This document shows, one piece after another, positions 8,091 through 13,124 of a stretch of 18,631 nt of DNA. Made by a program: the position numbers and the translations under genes. The number at the start of each line of letters is the position of its first letter. Position 1 is the first letter of the stretch. Below the pieces are notes generated by a model. The model did no database searches, was not told the DNA's origin, and saw only the letters and a program-made list of their open reading frames with translations. The DNA lies in contig JAKAMV010000092.1 in NCBI GenBank assembly GCA_021812735.1, positions 1-18,631 of the forward strand, read 5' to 3'. This DNA is from Chloroflexota bacterium. Its GTDB lineage: Bacteria; Chloroflexota; Limnocylindria; Limnocylindrales; CSP1-4.

Positions 8091-8714
8091 TCAGCCGGCG
8101 ACGCAGGCATCGCCGGCAATGGTGTAGGTGGACGGGCAGCGCGGGCAGCGCGCCGCCCCTTCGAAATCGCCGCGGACCATGGCGCCCGCGGCATCGACGA
8201 GCCGCTGTCCGCAGCCGCACACCCAGCCGATGCGGCGGGCGGGGCTGCCGGCCACGAGCGCGTGGTCCGGCACGGTGCGCGTCACGACCGAGCCCGCGCC
8301 AACGGTGGCGAAGCGCCCGACGTTCACGCCGGCGACCACCACGGCCCCGGCGCCGACGGAGCAGCCGGTCCGCAGGACGATCGGCGAGACCTCCCAGTCG
8401 TCCGCGCGGGCGAGCTCGCCGTCCGCGGTGATGGCGCGGGGGTAGCGGTCGTTGGTCAGGATGGCGTTGGGGCCGATGAACACGCCGTCCTCCACGGTGA
8501 CGCCGTGGTACACCAGCGCGAGGTTCTGCACCTTGACGCGGTCGCCCAGCGTGACGCCCTCGTCGATGAAGGCGTCGCGGCCGATGATGCACTCCGAGCC
8601 GATGGTGGCTCCGATCCGGATCTGCGCGTGATGCCACACGCTGCTCCGGGGCCCGACCGACACGTCCGCCTCCAGATCGGCGGTGGGGTGGATCCGGGCG
8701 GTCGGGTCGATCAA
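8091..8714 (-). CDS. wbpD: Left-handed beta-helix sugar N-acetyltransferase (WbpD/WlbB type) with a C-terminal zinc-ribbon-like tail
   Basis: A 207-residue hexapeptide-repeat acyltransferase, expected to N-acetylate the C3 amine of UDP-GlcNAc(3NH2)A with acetyl-CoA. From residue 2, IHPTADLEADVSVGPRSSVW begins a run of hexapeptide turns (IGATIG, IGRDAFI, VTVEDGVFIGPNA) ending at ATVGAGSVVTRTVPDHALVA (136-155). LTNDRYPR (86-93) is the inserted loop expected to carry active-site residues. The tail has CxC at 166-168 and CxxC at 190-193, which could bind zinc; I recall similar tails in other members. The start must be TTG at 8714: a TGA lies in frame three codons upstream (8721-8723) and AGGAG sits 10 bases before the TTG. 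It is the first gene of the operon, about 105 bases downstream of a good -10 element. Confidence 0.87.
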   Translation of the reverse strand: MIDPTARIHPTADLEADVSVGPRSSVWHHAQIRIGATIGSECIIGRDAFIDEGVTLGDRVKVQNLALVYHGVTVEDGVFIGPNAILTNDRYPRAITADGELARADDWEVSPIVLRTGCSVGAGAVVVAGVNVGRFATVGAGSVVTRTVPDHALVAGSPARRIGWVCGCGQRLVDAAGAMVRGDFEGAARCPRCPSTYTIAGDACVAG

Positions 8715-8724
8715 GGCGGGTCAG

Positions 8725-8729
8725 CTCCT
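8725..8729 (-). promoter_or_regulatory. Shine-Dalgarno site that fixes the TTG start of the acetyltransferase
   Basis: AGGAG on the minus strand, 10 bases before the TTG at 8714. With the in-frame stop at 8721-8723 it leaves TTG as the only reasonable start of the first operon gene. Confidence 0.6.
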
Positions 8730-8819
8730 GCGTGCCGGGCGTCGCTGGCCGGCGCTCAGCCTGCGCGCGGCGGGTCAGCGGGCGCGACCGGCCCGGCGGC
8801 GGTTGCTGCGACCCGGGGC

Positions 8820-8825
8820 AGTATA
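8820..8825 (-). promoter_or_regulatory. Candidate -10 element of the ManNAc3NAcA/glycosyltransferase operon
   Basis: TATACT on the minus strand matches five of six TATAAT positions and stands out in this GC-rich gap. Initiation would fall near 8813, giving a leader of about 100 bases to the TTG at 8714. No TTGACA-like -35 is visible. The -35 region coincides with the hairpin at 8834-8853, so the two signals may interfere. No other good -10 was seen in the gap. Confidence 0.45.
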
Positions 8826-8833
8826 CCGGCCCC

Positions 8834-8853
8834 CTCTCGCGGCCCCGCGGGAG
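8834..8853 (-). terminator. Hairpin just after the beta-repeat gene (possible terminator)
   Basis: Arms CTCTCGCGG and CCGCGGGAG pair over nine positions, one of them T/G, around a 2-base spacer. It begins 7 bases past the stop of the 8861-9340 gene. There is no T-run after it, so it would be a non-canonical terminator or mRNA end. It overlaps the expected -35 region of the downstream operon promoter. Confidence 0.35.
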
Positions 8854-8860
8854 CGGCCCG

Positions 8861-9340
8861 TCAGCGCGGTCGGCGCAGCGCCTTCGCGATCGAGGCCACC
8901 AGCCCGAACCCGAGGCCCAGCGCGAGCGCGCCGCGCCAGTCCAGCAGCGCGCGGACCTCGCCGTCCACCCTGGCCGCGAGCACCACGAGGGCAGCCGACG
9001 GCCGGGCGACCGTGACGTGCCACGCGACCAGCGAGCGCACCAGGCCCTGGTCGATGGTCGCCTCGCGAGCCAGGACGTTGGACGCGATCCCCTGGGTCAC
9101 GCGCAGCTCCCCGACGGCGGCAGCCCCCACGCTGCCCCACTCGACACTCAGCGCGTCCGCCCGCGCGGCGCCGACACCGCCGAGGTGGACGAAGACGTCC
9201 CCGGCGTCGAGGCGGCCGATGCCGCCCATGCGGACCTCCACGCTGTCGGCGGTGACCTCGCTGACGCCGCCGCGCTCGAGGCGGAAGGTGCCGCCGTCAC
9301 GTCGGCCGGGGTCCTGGGCGCGGGTGCTGGGCTCGGTCAT
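8861..9340 (-). CDS. Small tail-anchored protein of seven 15-residue repeats (predicted beta-solenoid)
   Basis: A 159-residue protein that I do not recognise as a named family. The chosen start is the ATG at 9340 (MTEPSTRAQD), with GAGG about 6 bases upstream and a candidate promoter 30 bases away; the open frame runs on to 9466 but only through the divergent promoter region. After a polar N-terminus, residues 27-131 divide into seven repeats of exactly 15 residues. Four successive ones are GRLDAGDVFVHLGGV, GAARADALSVEWGSV, GAAAVGELRVTQGIA and SNVLAREATIDQGLV. Alternating hydrophobic residues and Gly turns fit a beta-solenoid. Residues about 135-153 (WRGALALGLGFGLVASIAK) form a membrane segment ending in KALRRPR, so the solenoid probably faces the cytoplasm from a C-terminal anchor. 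A bactofilin-like scaffold is one idea only. Confidence 0.72.
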   Translation of the reverse strand: MTEPSTRAQDPGRRDGGTFRLERGGVSEVTADSVEVRMGGIGRLDAGDVFVHLGGVGAARADALSVEWGSVGAAAVGELRVTQGIASNVLAREATIDQGLVRSLVAWHVTVARPSAALVVLAARVDGEVRALLDWRGALALGLGFGLVASIAKALRRPR

Positions 9341-9370
9341 GGGGGGCCTCGCAATCGTGGGTGCGCCCAT

Positions 9371-9400
9371 AGCGTACGACGAGGCGGCGCGCGCCTCCAA
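9371..9400 (-). promoter_or_regulatory. Candidate promoter of the beta-repeat gene
   Basis: On the minus strand TTGGAG (9400-9395) and TACGCT (9376-9371) are separated by 18 bases. Initiation near 9364 would leave a leader of about 25 bases with a GAGG site before the ATG at 9340, which supports that start. The -35 is a weak match (TTG only). Confidence 0.4.
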
Positions 9401-9407
9401 CTGCCGA

Positions 9408-9447
9408 GCGCCATGCGCCCGCGTGGCGCACCGCGGGCGCATGGCGC
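9408..9447. promoter_or_regulatory. Perfect 16-bp inverted repeat between divergent promoters (candidate operator)
   Basis: Arms GCGCCATGCGCCCGCG (9408-9423) and CGCGGGCGCATGGCGC (9432-9447) are exact reverse complements around the 8-base spacer TGGCGCAC. The repeat starts 8 bases beyond the candidate -35 of the leftward gene and ends about 8 bases before the expected -35 region of the rightward gene, so it is centred between the two. That placement suits a shared regulator site or a cruciform. No protein is identified as its ligand. Confidence 0.6.
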
Positions 9448-9478
9448 GGCACTGCGCGGGCGCCACCCTGAAACGGGC

Positions 9479-9484
9479 TATAGT
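9479..9484 (+). promoter_or_regulatory. Candidate -10 element of the DUF3048 gene
   Basis: TATAGT matches five of six consensus positions and is one of the few AT-rich words in the gap. Initiation near 9491 would place the GGGCC repeats and both possible start codons in the transcript. No -35 match is visible. Confidence 0.4.
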
Positions 9485-9515
9485 CCGGGCCGGGCCGGGC
9501 CGGCCCGGGCCGGGG
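9485..9515 (+). repeat. Short GGGCC tandem repeats in the leader of the DUF3048 gene
   Basis: About five CCGGG/GGGCC units follow directly after the -10 element. They contain the palindrome GGGCCGGCCC (9497-9506), so the leader RNA can fold just upstream of the first possible SD (GGGGAG, 9512-9517). Confidence 0.6.
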
Positions 9516-9572
9516 AGCTAGCCAGAGGTGTCGCGTGATCACAGCCAGGCCGGCGTCAGAGGCGGTGTTCCG

Positions 9573-10826
9573 ATGAGGCGCCTGCCCGCGCTGCTCGTCG
9601 TGATCCTCGCGCTCGTCGTCGGCGTCGGCGTCGGCATGCTGGCCGGCAAGGTCGTGCTGGGGCCGATGACGTCAACGGCCGAGGTCGCGCCCACCAGCGC
9701 CGCCGCCGGCGGCGTGACGGCGGCGTCGACCGCGCCCGGCCCCGCGTCCACGGCCTCCGAGGCGCCGTCCGCCAGTCCCAGCCCCACGCCGGCGCCCACG
9801 CCGGTCCTGGTTCCCGACCCGCTCGACGGCGTCCTGGTGTCGCCCGCGCTCGCCAAGCGCCATGTGGTGGCGGTCATGATCGACGACCTCTGGGCGGCCC
9901 GGCCGCAATCGGGCCTCTCGTCTGCCTCGGTCGTGTGGCAGGCGCCCGCCGAGGGCGGCATTCCCCGCTACATGGCGCTGTTCTCCGAGGGCAGCCCGCC
10001 GGCCGTGGGGCCGATCCGCTCGTCGCGGCTGTACTTCATCGCCTGGGCGGCCGAGTGGAACGCCGTCTACATGCACGTCGGCGGGTCGCCGCAGGCGCTG
10101 GCGGTGCTGGACTCCCCCCAGGGCGCGGGCTCGGTGGTGTGGAACGCGGACCAGATCAGCCTGGGCGCAACCTACATGTGGCGGATCGCGACCCGGGCCG
10201 CCCCGCACAACGTGTACTCCAGCGCCAAGGCCATGCAGCAGCTGGTGAAGGCCCTCCACGCCCCCGCGTCGATGCCGTACACGGCGGCCTGGCAGTTCGC
10301 GGCAGACCCGCCGCTGGACCAGCTGCCGACCTCCGGGTCCATCTCCGTGCCGTACCCCCAGAACGTGATCTCGTACGCCTACGATCCGGCCACCAACTCC
10401 TATCCCCGGACCGTGACCTCGGAGGGCAGGGAGGTGGACGCCGGGACGGGGACGCGGATCGCGCCCAAGAACGTGGTGGTCATCTACATGAGCTTCGGGC
10501 CGCTCAACGACGGGTCGAACAAGGGGCGCCTCGAGGCGCAGTTCACGGGCTCGGGCAAGGCCTTGGTATTCAACAACGGCACACTGACCAAGGCCACCTG
10601 GAAGAAGGCCTCGATGACGGCGCCGACGCTGCTGTACGGGCCCGACGGCCAGCCGGTGACGCTGACCGTCGGCCAGACGTTCGTCCAGGTCGTGCCTCTC
10701 GGCACGACGGTCGCCTACAAGCTGGGCCGGCTGCCGGGTCCGGGGACCTCGCCCCTGCCGTCGGGCGCCGTGCCGCCGAGCCCGTCGCCGCTGGGCCTGG
10801 TCGGGGACTGGCGGCAGGTGCTGTAG
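9573..10826 (+). CDS. DUF3048 (YerB-like) domain protein, membrane-anchored, extracytoplasmic
   Basis: A 417-residue exported protein of unknown function. Residues 4-24 form a signal anchor after MRR. Residues 32-80 are an Ala/Ser/Thr/Pro linker of the kind that spans a cell wall. The DUF3048 N-terminal domain (about 82-225) shows AVMIDDLWAARPQSG (100-114), APAEGGIPRYMALF (124-137), VGPIRSSR (145-152), MHVGGSPQAL (167-176) and HNVYSS (212-217). The C-terminal half (about 260-380) has NVVVIYMSFG, WKKASM and GQTFVQVVP. The last 35 residues are Pro/Gly/Ser-rich. The ATG at 9573 is preferred because it puts two arginines directly before the anchor and has AGAGG 10 bases upstream. GTG at 9528 (432 residues, GGGGAG upstream) is equally open. 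It is the only plus-strand gene here. There is no lipobox cysteine, unlike B. subtilis YerB, which I recall as a lipoprotein. Confidence 0.9.
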   Translation: MRRLPALLVVILALVVGVGVGMLAGKVVLGPMTSTAEVAPTSAAAGGVTAASTAPGPASTASEAPSASPSPTPAPTPVLVPDPLDGVLVSPALAKRHVVAVMIDDLWAARPQSGLSSASVVWQAPAEGGIPRYMALFSEGSPPAVGPIRSSRLYFIAWAAEWNAVYMHVGGSPQALAVLDSPQGAGSVVWNADQISLGATYMWRIATRAAPHNVYSSAKAMQQLVKALHAPASMPYTAAWQFAADPPLDQLPTSGSISVPYPQNVISYAYDPATNSYPRTVTSEGREVDAGTGTRIAPKNVVVIYMSFGPLNDGSNKGRLEAQFTGSGKALVFNNGTLTKATWKKASMTAPTLLYGPDGQPVTLTVGQTFVQVVPLGTTVAYKLGRLPGPGTSPLPSGAVPPSPSPLGLVGDWRQVL

Positions 10827-10827
10827 C

Positions 10828-10856
10828 GGTCGTCCGGGGCCGCCGGACTCCCGACC
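10828..10856. terminator. Hairpin between convergent genes (possible bidirectional terminator)
   Basis: Inner arms GTCCGG (10832-10837) and CCGGAC (10843-10848) enclose GGCCG. Outer arms GGTCG (10828-10832) and CGACC (10852-10856) extend the symmetry. It lies just after the DUF3048 stop and 20 bases after the minus-strand glycosyltransferase stop. No T-run follows on either strand. Confidence 0.4.
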
Positions 10857-10876
10857 GGGAAAGCGGGCGGGCGCCC

Positions 10877-12166
10877 TCAGATCAGCGGCGCGCGGAGGGC
10901 AACCTCGGCCCACACGGCGCGGGTCTCGCGGGCGACGTCCGCCCAGGTGCGCGACGCGGCCGGCCGGTCCAGGGCGGCCGCGCGCAGGCGGGCGTGCAGC
11001 GCGTCGTCGGACCAGGCGGCACGCACCGCGGCCGCGAGGCCCCGGGCGTCTCCCGGCTCCACCAGGATCCCGGCCGGCCCGACGATCTCGGATAGGGCGC
11101 CCACCGCGCTCGCCACAACGGGCACCCCGGCGGCCAGTGCCTCCATGGCGGCGGTCCCGGCGGCGTCGGACCGGACGGGCTGCACCAGGAAGCGCGCCCC
11201 CGCGACCAGCGCTGCCAGCCGCTCGTCGTCGGGCGCCTGCGCGTACACGAACGCCTCGCCGACCCCCGCCCGGACAGCCGCGCGTGAGATCTCCGCCCGG
11301 TCCTCCGGCGACGCGCCCACCACCGCGACCCGCGGCGGCCACGCACCCGCCGCCAGGCCGGCCGGGGCGGCCTCGCCCGCCAGCGCCGAGAGCCCCGCGA
11401 GCAGCGTGTCAAGGTCGTGGCGGGCGTCGAACCGGCCCACGTACACGGCGTAGCGCTCGCCCAGGCCCAGCCGATCGCGCTCGGCCCGCGACCCGCCCGC
11501 CGCCTCCGGCCGGAATGCCGGGCGCGGCGCCAGGGGCACCACCCGCAGTGCCGCCTGGCGCACGCGGAGCAGGCGCCAGGCGTCGGCGCCGGCAGAGCGG
11601 CTGGGCACGATCACGGCGGCGGCGTCGCGGAGCAGGCGTGCCCGCAAGCGCTGGCCGAACTTGGCGGCACGCCCCCGCTGCCACGACTCCGGCAGCTGCC
11701 ACGGCGCCAGGTCCAGCAGGGACGCCACGACGGGGATCCCGGACGCGATGGGCAGGGCGCCTGCCGCCGCGCAGTACACGGACCCGGCCGCGCCGCTGCG
11801 CTCGGCCCGCCACCCGGAGCCGATCGCCGCGCCCCGGAGCAGGAACGGGTCCACGGTCAGCGCCCCGGCGCGCAGCAGGCGGGTCGGCGGCAGCAGGCGC
11901 CGCCCCACGATGTCGAGGCGCGGCCAGCGCCCGGAGGTCGGGTCGTCCAGATCCGCCGCGAGCAGGATCGCGAACGACTCCCCGTCGCGCGGGTCCGCGT
12001 CGAGCGCACCGAGCACCTGCTCCAGGTACGCGGCGGTCAGCGGGGCGCGCTCGGGCGCCTGGAGCGGCCGGAGGTCCATGACCACGCGGACGCCCCGCGG
12101 GTCTGGCGCGCCCGCGTCACCCGATGTGCCCGAGCCCGGCCGCCAGCCCTCGCGCGGCGCGGTCAC
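10877..12166 (-). CDS. Glycosyltransferase family 4 (GT-B fold)
   Basis: A 429-residue glycosyltransferase. The start is GTG at 12166 (MTAPREGWRPG), within a GTGA overlap with the stop of the DPM-like gene; the open frame runs about 84 codons further but only inside that gene. The acceptor domain starts at VRVVMDLRPLQAPER (27-41). SGIPVVASLLDLAPWQLPES (142-161) and AAAVIVPSR (182-190) are typical family 4 landmarks. The donor domain has AVYVGRFDARHDLDTLLAGL (240-259), VAVVGASPEDR, and GTAAMEALAAGVPVVAS (337-353) followed by ALSEIVGPAGILVEPGD (357-373). At the first glutamate of the usual E-x7-E pair the sequence has Asp334. Co-expression with a lipid-phosphate sugar synthase suggests a shared glycan, but donor and acceptor are unknown. 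Confidence 0.87.
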   Translation of the reverse strand: MTAPREGWRPGSGTSGDAGAPDPRGVRVVMDLRPLQAPERAPLTAAYLEQVLGALDADPRDGESFAILLAADLDDPTSGRWPRLDIVGRRLLPPTRLLRAGALTVDPFLLRGAAIGSGWRAERSGAAGSVYCAAAGALPIASGIPVVASLLDLAPWQLPESWQRGRAAKFGQRLRARLLRDAAAVIVPSRSAGADAWRLLRVRQAALRVVPLAPRPAFRPEAAGGSRAERDRLGLGERYAVYVGRFDARHDLDTLLAGLSALAGEAAPAGLAAGAWPPRVAVVGASPEDRAEISRAAVRAGVGEAFVYAQAPDDERLAALVAGARFLVQPVRSDAAGTAAMEALAAGVPVVASAVGALSEIVGPAGILVEPGDARGLAAAVRAAWSDDALHARLRAAALDRPAASRTWADVARETRAVWAEVALRAPLI

Positions 12167-12996
12167 CGTGAGCCGGCGCGCGTCGGGCCGCGGCCGCGGA
12201 TCTCGTCCCAGCGCAGGCCCAGGACCACGAAGAACGCCTCGAAGACGATCCGGCGGCTCATCTTCGACTGCCCGGCGGTGCGGTCCTTGAACAGGATGGG
12301 CACCTCGACCACGCGGGCGCCGCCGCGCGAGGCGCGGTAGGTCATCTCGATCTGGAACACGTAGCCGCCCGCGCGGACGCCACCCGCGGGCACCGCCGCC
12401 AGCGTCGTCGCGCGCCACGCCTTGAAGCCGCCGGTGAGGTCGTGCGGTCGCAGGCCGAGGACGGTCCGGGCGAACACCGAGCCCGAGCGCGAGATGACCC
12501 GGCGCGCCAGGCCCCAGTTCTGCGTGCCGCCGCCCGCGGTGTACCGGGAGCCGATCACCAGGTCCGCCCGACCGTCCCGGATGGGCGCCACCAGGCTCGG
12601 CAGCGCCGCCGGATCGTGGGACCAGTCGGCGTCCATCTGGATCACCACCTCCGCGCCGCCCGCGAGCGCCACGCCGAAGCCGTCGAGGTACGCCCGGCCC
12701 AGGCCCTGCTTCGCGCTGCGGTGGCGGACGCGAACGAGCGGGTTGCCGGCGGCCATGCGGTCGGCCATGCGGCCGGTGCCGTCAGGCGAGCCGTCGTCCA
12801 CGATCAGCAGGGTCGCGCCGGGCAGAGCGGCGAGGATCGCGGCCGAGATCGCCTCGATGTTGGCCGCCTCGTTGAAGGTGGGAACCACCACCCACACGCC
12901 GGCGTGGGGCGCCGGGGCCGGGCGCGACGCCCTGGACTCGGGAACGGTGGACGCCGAGGCGGGATCCCCCGGCCGGTGCTCGGAACTCTGGCTCAC
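12163..12996 (-). CDS. Dolichol-phosphate mannosyltransferase-like (polyprenyl-phosphate sugar synthase), GT2
   Basis: A 277-residue GT-A enzyme, expected to transfer a hexose (mannose in the characterised family) from a nucleotide donor to polyprenyl phosphate at the inner membrane face. The GTG start at 12996 has no SD, but TACACT lies 7 bases upstream, which fits a leaderless message. After about 32 disordered residues come VVVPTFNEAANIEAI (36-50), LIVDDGSPDGT (64-74), QGLGRAYLDGFG (97-108), the metal-binding IQMDADWSHDP (119-129), VIGSRY (147-152), DLTGGFKAWR (186-195), VEVPILFKDRTAGQSKMS (230-247) and RWDEIRG. There is no C-terminal membrane domain, so it is the compact DPM1-like form; in many actinobacteria this domain is fused to or paired with Lnt. 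It forms a two-gene unit with the family 4 glycosyltransferase. Confidence 0.9.
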   Translation of the reverse strand: MSQSSEHRPGDPASASTVPESRASRPAPAPHAGVWVVVPTFNEAANIEAISAAILAALPGATLLIVDDGSPDGTGRMADRMAAGNPLVRVRHRSAKQGLGRAYLDGFGVALAGGAEVVIQMDADWSHDPAALPSLVAPIRDGRADLVIGSRYTAGGGTQNWGLARRVISRSGSVFARTVLGLRPHDLTGGFKAWRATTLAAVPAGGVRAGGYVFQIEMTYRASRGGARVVEVPILFKDRTAGQSKMSRRIVFEAFFVVLGLRWDEIRGRGPTRAGSR

Positions 12997-13003
12997 GGCG
13001 CGC

Positions 13004-13009
13004 AGTGTA
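13004..13009 (-). promoter_or_regulatory. Candidate -10 element giving a leaderless DPM-like mRNA
   Basis: TACACT on the minus strand ends 7 bases before the GTG at 12996, so transcription would start at or next to the start codon. No SD exists in between and no -35 match is visible. The same arrangement is found before rmlA. Confidence 0.45.
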
Positions 13010-13024
13010 CGGCTGGCGCCCGGT

Positions 13025-13052
13025 TCCCATCGCCGCCTGTCCCATCGCCGCC
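13025..13052 (-). repeat. 13-bp direct repeat, 15-bp period, upstream of the DPM-like promoter
   Basis: TCCCATCGCCGCC (plus strand) occurs exactly at 13025-13037 and 13040-13052. The nearer copy begins 16 bases upstream of the -10 element, so both copies cover the -35 region and the bases behind it. It is possibly a tandem regulator site. Confidence 0.55.
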
Positions 13053-13076
13053 CGGGGACGCGGCGCCCGAGCTCCG

Positions 13077-13090
13077 CGGGCCTGGGCCCG
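13077..13090 (-). terminator. Short hairpin downstream of the secreted Ig-repeat protein gene
   Basis: CGGGCC-TG-GGCCCG is a perfect 6-bp inverted repeat 35 bases past the stop at 13125. In practice the loop would be at least 4 bases with 5 pairs. There is no T-run. It is a weak terminator candidate between this gene and the next promoter. Confidence 0.25.
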
Positions 13091-13124
13091 TGTCGGCTGC
13101 CGGCAGTGCCGCCCAGGGCTGCCG

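Noticed and set aside
9341..9466. N-terminal extension of the beta-repeat protein
   Set aside because: It would be encoded by the 16-bp inverted repeat and the promoter region, and has Arg/Ala-rich shadow composition. The ATG at 9340 has an SD.
7059..9521. 820-codon open frame on the plus strand
   Set aside because: It is antisense to the aminotransferase, acetyltransferase and beta-repeat genes, with low-complexity His/Arg/Gly/Val composition. It is the usual shadow of GC-rich codon positions.
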